64,000 bases of DNA, from contig JAYKYS010000007.1 of assembly GCA_036924285.1 (NCBI GenBank), positions 7,998,001 through 8,062,000 on the forward strand, in the 5' to 3' direction. The notes under the pieces are model-generated. The model ran no database searches. It was not told where the DNA came from and worked only from the letters and a program-made list of their open reading frames with translations. Both the position numbers and the translations under genes were made by a program. This document shows, one piece after another, positions 20,238 to 32,165 of the stretch (positions within the stretch are counted from its first letter, which is position 1; every line of letters starts with the position of its first letter). This stretch comes from Asterella californica. Lineage: Eukaryota; Streptophyta; Marchantiopsida; Marchantiales; Aytoniaceae.

Positions 20238-22629
20238 TCCCTTCCCATTTTCCGCGGTTCCTTCTCCGCCTCTCTTGCCGGTTCTTCGCTTTTCTGATTG
20301 GGTGGAAAGAATTATGAAGTTATATTTAACCTCAATGCTACATATCATGATAGTTCCTTGTCTTGGTATTTTTACCGGTAATTTTAGATTTATCTTGCAA
20401 TATTTTATTCAACAAGATTTTAAAAATATTGGATTCTACAGTTTTTAACAAACTAAAGGTGTGACTCCATTTCAAGACCGAAAATAACGTTAATAACGTA
20501 TCCAGAAACGGAATGCAACCATGACTTGGTGAGAAAACAATGTAATGATGAAGCTAAATTCAACCACGTCCTGGTCGGACCGAAAATAATCTACAAGTTC
20601 GATGACAAAAATACACAGAAACATATTAAGGCTCTATCTGGAACTAAGAAATCAGTCTGGACTCCTTTTATGTGAATATTATCTATTCCTTTACCAAGAG
20701 AATATCATGAAATCTTATTCTGTCTCTATCTTCTATATGTATCCATCACTTCATTGATATCTTCATTCTCAGAATTTGTGCATCTTCGTCGTCTTGTTCT
20801 CACTTTCTGCGGAAGTATTTTGGATTCTGCACTACGCTTCTTGAAGAAAGCTCTTCAGATTATAGATGTCTCTACACATCACCAAATAGTCCATCGATTC
20901 TTTTCGTACAAGTTCAACTTCTCTGATCCAAACTCGGAGAAAATTTCAGCCACAAAGGTGTATACTGTATATACAAGTGTCATTTGGATAAGTCTACTCC
21001 GAGGAGATCAAAGGCCCTAGACGACCTGCAAGAAAGGACTTGAATTTTTCGAAGTTTCGGATACAATAAGGAAGTAAGACACCATAGTCTGATCGAGTCA
21101 GTGTGGTCGAGGACAAAGGAATGTCTTTCTCTTTTAGTAGAGAGCAGAGTGGCTTTCTTGCGGTCTCCTTTTTCCTGAACTGAGCTCAGAAAAGTGTTTC
21201 TTCAGTTTGATCACTGCATTGGTAGAAGAACCGCCTTCCATAATTTGGTGGCTTCCTTACCTCGCAACGAAAACACTGTCAGGCTGGAATGATCGGGCTT
21301 TGTTCGATGTTCGAAATATTGTTCGGAGCCGCAAATCACAGTCGAGTTACTCTTGTTGTTTAAAACTAGTTTGGGATCCGGCATTCGGCTTTCATAGCAT
21401 CACGAAATAACTGGAAATTACTCGTCGGCAGCAAGCTCTTATGTGAGACGTTTCACCCGTAAACGCGATCTTAGCTCTTTCTTTTGGTTTCTTTTCTTTT
21501 AGATTTGTTTTTAGGGCTTGATTCAGCAGTGGAGCTTTTGTTCTACGGTAGCAGGGGCTCTGGATTAGCTTTTTGGCTTGAGTTCTTGATACCAGTGAAC
21601 ATCTTGTTTAAATTCAGTCTTGTTCAAATTCCGTCTGGTATTTGACGCACTTCCTCGAGGATGTTGGGAGCTATGTTGGTATCAGTTATCTACCGACTTA
21701 CTGTCAAGAGATGAGGAGAATGTACTCATGGCAGGCAGGTAGCTGGTTCTTGGTTTTTCTGAGCATTGAGATTTAGAGTTTCGTATCCTTCAGCAGTCGG
21801 AGATTACCAGATTCCCAGATATAAGTCTGTTATGTCCAGTGGAAAATCTCCTCACCTTCTTCAACATAGGTAATTATCCTAACGGCTCAAGGAACCCGGC
21901 TTTACCCGATCGCTGTATTGTTGTCTTTCCTGCGTCTGTGCGTGTGCACAGGCAGTTGATGGGGAGATGCTTTTGCCGTCTTTTACTCTTCACCTCTTTT
22001 CTCTCTCGGGTTGAAATTCGGAATCAGTATATGGTCCTTATTCTTGATTGGGACAATGACGTCATAAATTTATCCTAACTTGACCGCTATCTTAGCAATG
22101 AAGTATCACATTTGCTGATTTCACTGACAAGATTTAAATACTGAGACTCTGTTCCCACCCTCCGTTGAGTATGGCGCGTGCTTGGGTTTGGTTGCCCAGT
22201 TTGGGTGCTCCCAGTACGCTCTGCTTACAATTCCTTTGCTGATCATTGCGTGCCCTCTTGAATTGATTGTTGTGGTTGGGAGTTGATCTCTGAATGCTTC
22301 GTCGCATGCTTCCGGAGTTCCCATCTTCATTCTGTTATGTCCAGTGGAAGCCTCATTCCAACCAATTGCTGGTAACGACTAGTTTTGCTCTTTTTGGTCC
22401 GGGTTCAGTGTCTCCCTTAATCGTTATTTTCGAGCTGACGAGAATCCCTCGCCTTCCATGTTAGGTCGACTCTGGTTCCTTTGTATGGACTCAGCTAATG
22501 GTCCTGCTCTAAGAGCGGATTGTATGGTTTTATCGAGACTGTTAATTCTCTTCAAGTGCTGAGGGAGGAGAGCCCAACGGAGTCCTTTTAACACTCCAGA
22601 GCTTTAAAAGGGACGGCGAAGGAATAATT
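20238..22629 (+). other. Region upstream of the U11/U12-35K gene
   Basis: No coding exon is recognisable. The right half (about 21100-22600) is less AT-rich and has many splice-site-like strings; the phrase ttatgtccagtgga appears twice (about 21832 and 22336), suggesting an internal duplication or leader exons. It may hold a promoter and a spliced 5' leader. Immediately before the start codon, 22599-22611 contains ctttaaaagggac. Confidence 0.3.
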
Positions 22630-25600
22630 ATGTCACAGGTTACGAATCAAGTTTTCTATGCAACAACATATCACCCTATTCAGGCCGGGAGTATCGACGG
22701 CACAGACACTGGCCCACATGACAACGCCGTTTATCGGGCCCTCCTGGCCTCATCAACTGGCCTATGTACGTTCATTCTTCAGTATATTCAATACAAGCAA
22801 ATCTACGCCGATTAGAACTGTTTTTCAGCATTAGTTTGTAGCTCGTAATTGTTTTTTGGAATGCTTTCTCAAGAAGATCTGACCTCACAAGCTTAAGACA
22901 CTGCGATGGAAGCTATAATCATTCTACAGATCAGTCCGACCCTCTGATTCTGTTTCTACTTGCTGGCTTGTTTGAGGCTGTCCATAAGGGGATTTCCGAG
23001 AATTTGTTGGCCTCACTGAACTTGATGTATCTTTCAGATGACCCAACCGGTGATCCGAAGGCCGAGGGTGACGCATACTGTACGCTGTTCGTAGGTCGAC
23101 TGGCTCGACATACCACTGAGGAAACTCTTAAGCTAGTGAGTTCGCTCTGTCTAGCCGTATCCAGTTTAGGGCAGCTCAAAGAGATTTATCCCGTTTGCAT
23201 AGTCTCTTCCTAACTGCTTGAAAATTGTTGCTCTCACACCTTTAGCGGAGTAAGCGACAAATGAGCCTGTCGATTTTAGATTTAATTGCTTATACTGTTA
23301 CACACCTCTATAGACGAGATTAGTTCTGTATGAAATGAGAAGACGCCATCAGACCGGGTGATAGAGTTCATAAAGGCAGGTTCTGACTATGATACGGGAA
23401 TTTAGCATGCAGGTTATGAGCAAGTTTGGGAAAGTGAAGCACATTCGACTGGTTCGTCATATTGGTTAGGGTCTTCATCCATGTATCTTTTGTTACGAGC
23501 ATGCATAACGGTGTTGGTATGAAAGTCCGAGGAGGTTTAGAAAGTGTTTTTGCCAAAACTATGCTATCTGCGTCCTTCAGTTCTGTCATTTCCAATTCAA
23601 TCCAGCAATGTTATGGGTCTTGGAACTTGGAAAGCCGATGGACCAAACTCTTCTGCCGCGGACTCAGAAGGCATTTCTTCGTTTTCAGTGACATCACAAT
23701 CTAACTCAAAGGGGCAGACTGCAGTCTATAGATGCAGTTAGAACAGCCTTTCTGCGGAGATGAAGAGGATGAATTACTCTGAAGTTTGTCTAATCGTGAG
23801 TCCTGCTGTCTCTGAATTGTTACGACCTTGTTATTTCTTGGGACTGTTGCAGTCACAGGTGCTTCTCAAGGATATGCTTTTGTGGAATTTGAAACTGAAA
23901 AAGAGATGCTATTCGCGTATGAGGTGAGAGAACGATAGCTTTTGAGCTGCAGACCTGACAACTGGACGACATTTACATCAGATATTATTTTCTTCTGGAA
24001 ATCGTACTCGATCGCGTCGCTGCAAGTTGCGTCAGTGTTCAGTTGATGTTACTGTAGACGGGAATTCTCACCTTCAGGTGCCAGTGGAGGAAGTCTTGGG
24101 AATAGCGAGTAAAATATGCTGGAAGTTATACTTTTCTTATCCAATTCGGTTTCGATCTCCTTACTTTGCAGATGGCACATTATAACGTTGTTGATGGATC
24201 TCAAATCATCGTGGACTACAACCGGCAACAGTTGATGCCTGGTTGGATACCCCGTAGGTTAGGTACGGATGATTCATATGTCTGTAAGATATTGAGGTGC
24301 TTGAATCATATATAATCGATTGATGCCACGTAAGGTTGATGCCTGCGATCATGTTTACTTCGTAGCGTTTAGCAAGCATTGATATCTTTTGCTCTTTCTC
24401 ACAAGATTCTTCCATTATCAACTTGCAGAAACGGCTGTTTAGTTCCCGACTGCTTTTTGGTTCTCTTAATGCTTAAGAATCCATTCAGGTGTCTTAAGTA
24501 AAAAAGTTCATTAGTTGAGCAATTCCAGCTAGCTTACAAGGTTTATGTCAACTTTGGAATTCAGGAGGCGGTTTGGGTGGACGCAAAGAATCAGGTCAAC
24601 TTCGGTTTGGAGGGCGCGATCGACCTTTTCGAGCGCCATTGTACTCTTCTCGTTCTCCCCTGTAAACGATCTTCTAGATGATTCACGTGTCGTCTCTTGC
24701 TTAGGTTCTAGGATTGATAAATGGTCATATCTGATAATTGTTGTTCTTCTCAAACACAGGCGCCCGATTCCAGTGGAGCAGTTGACCAAACTAGGAATCC
24801 CTCTACCGCCTGTCGGTAGATACATGTCCCGGTTTCTGGTAAGTACTCTAGGATATTGCCTTCGCTCGAAAGATGCAAAGAAGAAGTTACCACGTTGTGT
24901 CTCAGTGACTGTCGCGAATCAAAGGAATTTTTAGCTTGAAAATTCCTAAGCGTTGACAACCTAGAGCAGTCTAGGAGCGCGCACAGAACACAACTTTCTT
25001 GATTTCAGTCACCTTCTGATGAGGCCTTATATGCTCCAGTTACCTCCTTTACCCAGACGACCAGACAATTCAAGAGAAACTCATAGACACAGATCTTCGA
25101 GAAAGGATTTCCGGAGGGGAACCCCACCCTTTGAGTCGAAAGTTGCGGACAAACGGGCTGTGCAACGCGTTTTAAGTCAATCAGCAGAGAAGCCTTCGAT
25201 AGGAGGTGAAGAACCACGAGATGGAGTGAACCCTTCTAGTCGGCACAAAAAGGGAAGGCATGCAGTAGATCTCGATTTCAGTAACAGGATTCGGCAGCAA
25301 GATGGTGAAAAGTCGCACAGGGGTAGAAAAGATTATGTATCAGAAGCAGTAGATGACAGGGACTATGATGAGCGAGTTCGAAGGCATGATGCCGAAAAAT
25401 CACGTAGGGATAGAAGAAATTATGTATCAGAAGCTGCAGATGAGAAGGACGACCATGAGAGAGCTCGCAGGCATGACGGTGAAAAATCACACAGGTACAG
25501 GAGAGATTATCAGTCAGAAGCGGCAGAAGAGAAGGAATTTCGTGAACAGAGGTATTCTTACTCGGAAGCTTCTATGCCGCGGCATGAGACAAGTGCTGAG

Positions 25601-25906
25601 CAGGAGCTTCGCTCACCAGGATATGAGGGGAGAAGCAAATCTTCACATGGCCAAGAATGGAGAGAAGGGAGACGGAGTTTAAGTAGAGAAAGTACCGATC
25701 GTCAGAAGTGGTCCGACGAGTATGAAAGAAGCACGTCAAAGTATAGTCATGAGAGGAGAGAAAGGAAACGAAGTCGGAGCAGAGAAAGGACCGATCATGA
25801 GACCAGATCATCAAGGTATGACGAAGATAATAGCAAGTCTAGACACGGACACGAGGGGAGAGAACATAAACGAAGTCATAGCAAACAAAGGAGTAGGGAA
25901 ACTTGA
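22630..25906 (+). CDS. SNRNP35: U11/U12 small nuclear ribonucleoprotein 35 kDa protein (minor spliceosome)
   Basis: Eight exons give 489 residues: 22630-22765, 23038-23135, 23413-23464, 23853-23923, 24172-24262, 24565-24640, 24760-24838 and 25040-25906. All junction phases agree. The N-terminus has the family motif [21 protein letters not shown]1-70K-like RRM follows, with RNP2 LFVGRL (62-67) and RNP1 QGYAFVEF (101-108). Then come [20 protein letters not shown] and [12 protein letters not shown] (about 143-175), diagnostic of U11/U12-35K, and the plant-like stretch [21 protein letters not shown]. Residues 202-489 are an Arg/Ser/Glu/Asp-rich tail with repeated blocks such as [10 protein letters not shown] and [10 protein letters not shown]. 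The protein belongs to the U11/U12 di-snRNP, which recognises minor introns in the nucleus. A second acceptor at 25008 would replace the tail by about 25 residues. All seven introns have GT donors of U2 type. Probably functional. Confidence 0.92.
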
Positions 25907-27305
25907 TCTGACAGATTCGCCTACTTTTCCTTGATAAAACTTGGTGCTCTTCACGCAGGTTATACTTGTGTTCTTAATTGGCCTCTGTAACGATTGTTTA
26001 CGGGGTTTTCGTTCTTAAATATGAATTGGATCCTACTTACTTAGTACACTCTTAGACCTTGGTTTCAAGCTTAAGGTGGGTCACGAGTGTATCTACGGGT
26101 TCCAAACTGACTTGTGAAGTGGTGTCAGTACTTCTGTGTATATCCTGCCTCTCGGCACTTCTGGGAGTCCTACTCCCACGGACTACCTTTTAAGTTTTTG
26201 TGGTTTAGTTCTTGCATTGCACTGATATCCACATAGACCGAAATATATCATAACTCTGGAATTAGCTGTATATGTTCAAAGCCTGTTACCAGATTTCAAC
26301 AGGTACTCTTATGTGGATGGAGAAAAGAGTTAGGTCCGCCCGTTCTGGTTGCGGTACCTGCCTAGAGATGTCTGCTGAAATGTTGAATACTTGATGGCTT
26401 GGACTTAAAACAGCCCATATCTGGAAGATGCTGTCGGTTCGCTTGTACTCCTAGATAGCATCCAGCGCGTAGAATCTTGTTGACTTTGCAAAGGAATTAC
26501 AATAATCCTCGTGCTGTGTGCTCGTTCGACGTGAACACGCGTCAACTCACGGAATGTGGTCTGGAGGTTGAGTAGGTTGAACCAGTGATTTTAGCACGAC
26601 AAGATTCTTTGAAGCTATCACTCTATGCGCAGTGGGATCCAGCAGCGTTATGAGGAGAAGTAGCCGACACGGAAGACCACGCAGGTGTATGAAGTCTTTG
26701 GAGCTATCCATAACGGCGAGGTTATGAACATGTACTCAAGGTGCTGGTGGAAAGAACAAATAACGTTGAGCCTTGCTTTCCGAAGGTGTTGCGAAGAGAA
26801 GGCCAGAGAAGCCACTCTTCAGCATATCGACATCAGACCTGTTGTCACAGATGCATCACTAGAGGAAACATCTCTTCAAGTCTGGAATCCTTGCAGATGA
26901 AAGTTTGTGCTGACTTGTATATGCGGTGGGCGTAGCGCAAGAGAGCAGAGGCTCAAAGCAGCTGAGCGTGTGGAGTGGGAATGCGCGGAGGGTGATCTGC
27001 CGCCACGGATAAACAAGAGAATTGAGATGCTGTAATATATGTGCGTCAAGGTGGCCCAATATGATTCCAGTGACACTGAAGTAGACAAAAACTGAAACCC
27101 TGAACGAGAAAGAGAAACTTAGCTTACCTTCTTGTTGATCCTACGCATTTTTGCACAATGCTACGATTAACATAACAGACAGTTCTTTTGCGCAAAGAAA
27201 AAATGGATTGCGTTTCACATATTTCGGGTTGTAAGCAATGCCTAGAGACCATAATGATCCATTGAATCTCAGAGGTAATTTTTCGAATTCTGCTTGTGAG
27301 TGGTG
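24509..27305. repeat. Segmental duplication, source block 1
   Basis: From cattagttgag (about 24509, in intron 5 of the U11/U12-35K gene) to about 27305 the sequence is colinear with 43820-46135. It includes exon 6, exon 8, the 3' flank and about 1.2 kb of intergenic DNA. Introns are shared, so the copy arose from DNA and not by retroposition. Confidence 0.85.
25907..27120 (+). other. 3' flank of the U11/U12-35K gene
   Basis: Presumed 3' untranslated region and intergenic DNA. No further gene is recognisable. Short plus frames at 26685-26935 lack motifs. It is conserved only in the duplicate at 44930-45990, where the reading frames differ, so coding potential is doubtful. Confidence 0.35.
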
Positions 27306-27792
27306 ACATTGTACCATTCACTTTCCAAAATAGGACTTTGAATTGAGCACTGTTGAGCAAAGAAGACATTTCTTCGTCCGCGCATTGATTTTTGTGGGCA
27401 CAGGAGATCTGGAATGAAATGACGTCAAGATAAAACCAGAGGGCTTGAAAGAGTTCGATATCCAATGAACGAATGGAATCCTTGAGCATGGATAGCACCA
27501 TAGCTAACGTATGTAGGAACTAGATGATGTCTCTCTGGAGGTAATGATGAGTATCAATTATCACCATACATTGAAGCAACGGATATCTATGCACTTGGTT
27601 GGATAACTCAGGAATTGTGTGAGTTAGTAGTTTTTCCAAAAGGGATGTACATATAGCATCACGAGCTCTATGCACTTGGTTGGATAACTCAGGAATTGTG
27701 TGAGTTAGTAGTTTTTCCATAAGGGATGTACATATAGCATCACGAGCTCTAGCTCGAGGTTGTTGAAGAGAAGAACCGTTTATGAAGAACAT
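27124..27792 (-). CDS. Unknown minus-strand reading frames with an in-frame internal duplication
   Basis: Two adjacent minus-strand frames, 27792-27520 (90 codons) and 27501-27124 (125 codons), are separated by a stop and could be one interrupted gene or two exons. The first contains a 27-residue segment twice (RDAICTSLxEKLLTHTIPEL...), encoded by the 81-base tandem duplication at 27586-27747. The sequence is leucine-rich and probably alpha-helical. I do not recognise the family. The 3' part (27124-27300) lies at the edge of the segmental duplication and is diverged in the other copy. This may be a real gene exon, a gene fragment or chance. Confidence 0.3.
27586..27747. repeat. 81-base tandem duplication
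   Basis: The units 27586-27666 and 27667-27747 are nearly identical (tctatgcacttggttggata at each start). I see one clear difference, ccaaaa versus ccataa, so the event is recent. The unit length is a multiple of three and keeps the minus-strand frame open. Confidence 0.9.
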
Positions 27793-27799
27793 GAGTGCA

Positions 27800-30700
27800 A
27801 GAGAACGTCAATTTGTAACCTTTTTTTGACTCAGAGAGAATCTCATGTTGCTAATACATCACTTGAATGATTGGCAATACAATATTTTCTATAGGTAGCC
27901 AAAGCTATGACATGTGTAGATTGAGAGGATGGATAATCCAACTTAAACAAAGTGCTAGTGGAATGATTGCTTCCTAAACATCAATTTTTGAATGCGAGTG
28001 ATGTTTTGAGATATAGGAAATTCAAAGAATGTTGCGTGAGAATTTCCATCAGTGAACTTTTGATTGAGAAAAACTACATGGAAGTCAAAGGTTGAATCAT
28101 CTATCAAGGTCAAAATTCCAACTAAAGTTAGAGAAACAGCACTTGCTACTGTTGAGAGAGTACTTGAAGAAAATCTTGAACAGAATAACCTTTCTTGTTT
28201 GCTACGACTTAAAGAACTTTTGGTTAATCATTACGGGATGTTTACATGCCTTAACATTTATCTGTTTTAAATTATCACATTGTTGCACATTGATTAATGT
28301 AACAACAACTCTTGTCACAGACATGCTATTCTCATAAGGTCTTTTTACAAATAATATGGTTAAACTCAATGTATTTATTTGTTCCACTATAGGTATAATA
28401 GTATGTTTCTACTAAGATTATATGTATATATAAATATTTTTCATTATATATATCTAATATAAAAATATTTCTGGATGATTATTATAGATTCTTCCATATC
28501 TTTCTGATTATAGCGAGTTAAGTTCACGTGGGTGGAGTGCAGTCGCTAGGAGATCACCATCTTCGCGAGGCCTGCAGAATCACAGGCAATTCTGCAGGCA
28601 GAAGGCTAGGGATATATAGACAGGCTGAAGAGGCTCAAAACTGGACAGGCAGATTCTAGAGACAGCATGCGATTCTTGAACTGCGTCTGATGAAGATGAA
28701 AACTAATCAAAGCAGCAATATTCGTCGGCAATCTTTACTGTAATGGTCGAACAAAAGTTTCACCTCTTCAGCCTAGACTAGTAGTTAGTTCTGTGATATG
28801 AGGCTGGAAACCAGAATGATTACTTACCACTTAAGTACCATGATGCCATTGCCCCTAAGCTTAAAATCATAAATGGGGATCCGAAGCAAGTACTCTGTCT
28901 GGCTGGTTGCTAGCAGGTCATAGCAAGAGCAGAATTTAGAGAGTGAGTTAACTTAGTTACCTGTAGTGATAAGTCAGACTCTATTCTTGCTTTTAAGGCT
29001 ATCGCGGATTGGTGCAAGGGAGATTTCGCTCTATATATGCCAGCTCGTGAATGCTGTACTTGTTCAGTTACTGTAATGAAAACGCGAACTCGTCAGAACA
29101 GATTGAGAAAGGAAATGCATAAGCTACAAACACAACTGATTTGTACGCACGAAGTGATGAGGCAACTTTTTACTGTCGCGTGATCTTCTCAGATATATTC
29201 CTGATACTGCGAGATTTCTGTGAACGTTTCGAAAATATTTTTCGCTCGAAGTGTTTTGGCACTAAGTTGGTAGAACCTTACCACTAGCAGCTGCAGCTCT
29301 GCTTACTTTAGCTATCTAGACACAGACACGATATATACAGTTCAACCGTATGGTACTGTACCGGTACTGTCAGGGCGAACAAAAGAAATGTATGTACGGT
29401 GCATCAATTAATTCACAGGCTTGGGCTGGATGTCAAAGATCGGTGATAAAGTGAGAAGGGCACCAATTGCAAGGACTGAGTGATTCTCGTGCATGCAACT
29501 GGACTTTAATTTGTCATGATTTAGACATGATGATCATATCTAGAAACGAAAGATCTGCAATTGCTTAGAAGAAGAAGAAGAAAGAAGAAAAAGGAAGAAC
29601 AAGAATGCCGGTCTGATTGATTGCGTTTCTATGGTACACTCGCTGGACCTACCGAATATACATCCTTGATTGATTATTACACAGCTCAGTACGGTGTAGA
29701 CTTGACTCCTCCACATCCCTCAACAGTCTCTTCTCTCGTGTGTCAACAACAGCACCACCTTGTCAAGCTCGCCGCTCATGCATGAGGTGAGGTGCGATGC
29801 TACCACTGGTTCGGGTTCGGCTCCGCTTCGCTTCGTGCCTTGAGATGCGAACCTTCAGGAAGTTCCTGGAAATTAAACCTTTACTGAGTCTCACTTTATA
29901 GGGTTCGATCCTCTATCTCTCTCTAACTCTCTCGCTCTCTCTGTCTGCGTTCTTTCTGTGCTACCATGGACTTCGAGGAGGGCTAGCTAGAGATAAAGCG
30001 TACTTCATCTCACAGTCTCACTTCGCTTTCGAATTCCTTTTTAGCTGCGTTCAGATTCCTGGAAATTAATGGACAGATTTATGAGCAACTTGCATCTGCA
30101 AGGCCATTATTGACAGCCCTTTATTAATTACTGCCATCGGACAACGTTCAATGTACAAATTGCATTCATGATCGAGCTCAGTCCCTTTGTATGACTGTGA
30201 CACCTTACTGATCCTGTCGTACCCTACCCAGACGGTTCAAGAGGACCGTTAGAACTTTTCTACACTTTTCTACACAAGTAGGTGATATATCCGGAGCCAA
30301 GCTAATCAAGGATTCGAGACAGAGTCCCATGAGCAACACATGATCCCACTGTAGCCTTAGTGCTAGTCCACACGAACATGGTGATGTGTTCGTCGCATGC
30401 ATGAGAGAGACTTTCCTGAGTAGCAGCTTTTGCTGAAGAAATCCGAACGCCGAGATAGTTGAGTATACGTACGTACTGTAATAGCAGAAAACTTAAGTTT
30501 TCTTCTAAGACTTGCTCATTTCAGTGGCTAGAATGGATGTTCAGTGATTCTAGGATTAATGGGCATCCTTGATCGATCATTGAATGGTATTAATAAGAAT
30601 CGTCGTGGAGATGCACTTGAAACGCACATAGAACCGTCTGTTTCTGAATGACTTTGCATTAACCATCGCAAGCAAGCGATCTAATGTCTATCTATGTAAC

Positions 30701-31390
30701 GCACACACTCACTTACAGCAGCCTCGATCTCGGATCTGAGTTTAACTGGACGTTGACTGTTGATTATCAATCAGCCGGAGAAACCGAAGACTGATGATTG
30801 CATCGGTAACAGTAGTAGGAAAGTGCTCCCTCCCTCCCTCCGTTCATTCGTTCATTCATTCCTTCCTTCATGCAGCTGGTGCATATCAGTTCAAACATGT
30901 TTTGCTCACTGAGATATACGTTCTGTGAGAATTTACTGGCCAAAGTTCAGGCGTCGTGTTATTGCTGCTGGTGCTATTGAGAGTGTGCAGATAACTTCTT
31001 GTATTTCATCTGTGATCTCAAAAATGTTGTGAGTCGTGCGTGCAGGACAGTATTACGTTCGCTGTGAACCATCAAAGTTCTTCTCTTCCCTTGTAGCCCG
31101 AGTTCAAGTGGCATGAACTTCTCCTTCCGATTCTTCTTTGCGAATGTGGATCTTTGCTCGAGCTCAGAATCAGTGGGGGTAAAGAGATGGAAGGCCCAGA
31201 GCAGCCAGTCGATCGATGCTCACATGCAGAACGTTCCTTCTTCGAGGCACAGTGTCTGTTGGGCCAAGGGAAAAATTATCTCACTCTTAAAGTTTCTCAA
31301 CAGAATTCATTTCAGAATCTGCTCACATTCCATGCTATGCATGTTTCTATGTTTCGCGAACGATGTCATTATACCATAATTCTACAGTAC
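27800..31390. other. Unassigned stretch with microsatellites
   Basis: No gene is recognisable. Simple repeats: GAA-rich at about 29569-29603, CT-rich at about 29910-29945, and (CCCT)n followed by (TTCA)n-like at about 30826-30873. From about 28500 the sequence is less AT-rich and has leader-like features, such as a CT-rich tract followed by the mini-frame ATGGACTTCGAGGAGGGCTAG at 29966. It could be a promoter or leader of a lost gene. The equivalent part of the duplicate (46135-48880) is shorter and AT-rich. Confidence 0.35.
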
Positions 31391-32165
31391 TGGCTGAGTG
31401 CAGAGAAGTCGGGATGAACATGTTCGTCCATAATAAACTCACTTTCGTCTGTATAATCAAGGCTCACCCACCTCCCCTCGTCCCCCACCAAGGTTGACAT
31501 TTAGCTCCATGATGATGATGAGTACGAAGTTGACTGGCCATCTGCTCAGTTAATCCGAGGATCCGAGGAGGGTTGGGACGGCTGATTGATCCACTCATCT
31601 TCTCGTCTAGTACTACTGTACCAGTACGTGATATATATATACCTTTGTTCTCTTCACATGCATGGCGAGCATGGTGAATTTGTTGTGTGGCTGCTGCGGC
31701 AGCGGCAAGCTTCACGCAGCCCAGCCAGCCAAGCTGAGGATGCAGGACATGAATTCAACTGCCCTTGATCTTCCAAAAGCCAGATGAGATGCATGAGATA
31801 TACGAATGATCTCAGAAGACGTCAGAATATATAGTACGTAAAGTCGAAGGAATCAAGGAATCAACGAGTCCGAGGCACGCACAGACAGCTTCTATGAGAA
31901 AAACGTGCATTGCCAAATGGAAATGGGCTTTGTTTCATTCCCTCCCTCTCGTTGGTGCTTTTGTTGCTTGATGGGTGGGGTACATGTTATCAGTGAGAGA
32001 CTAATCATGAGAGAGGGGACGAGTTTCGTGCCCAAGTTTAGATTAATCAGTACACTCGTTTACTTCAGCTGTTGGAGTTAACAAGTTTATTCATTAATTT
32101 CATCAACAGTATACAGTATGATCGATATCTACTTGTCAATGTATGACTTCATGGGGCTCAGAAAG
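31390..32165. repeat. Segmental duplication, source block 2
   Basis: Colinear with about 48880-49769: gatgaacatgt(t/c)cgtccataataaactc near the start, a TACC/GTAC-rich middle and ggtgctcagaaag-like end. Similarity stops abruptly after ctcagaaag at 32165 (49769 in the other copy). In this copy the reverse-transcriptase element begins about there, so it may have been inserted at, or truncated, the duplication edge. Confidence 0.8.
31662..31787 (+). CDS. Small Cys-rich open frame, 41 codons (doubtful)
   Basis: A short frame starting MASMVNLLCGCCGSGKLHA and ending before TGA at 31785-31787. In the duplicate (49157) the first 18 codons are kept with one Gly-to-Cys change, but about 95 extra bases follow and the downstream frame differs. 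Conservation of the first codons may simply reflect recent duplication. No known family. Confidence 0.15.
   Translation: MASMVNLLCGCCGSGKLHAAQPAKLRMQDMNSTALDLPKAR

Noticed and set aside
25278..25814. Minus-strand frames opposite the RS-rich exon
   Set aside because: They are shadows of the strongly biased codon content of exon 8 of the U11/U12-35K gene.
22630..25906. A minor (U12-type) intron inside the U11/U12-35K gene
   Set aside because: All seven donors (GTACGT, GTGAGT, GTTAGG, GTGAGA, GTACGG, GTACTC, GTAAGT) are U2-like; none has the ATATCC or GTATCC start.
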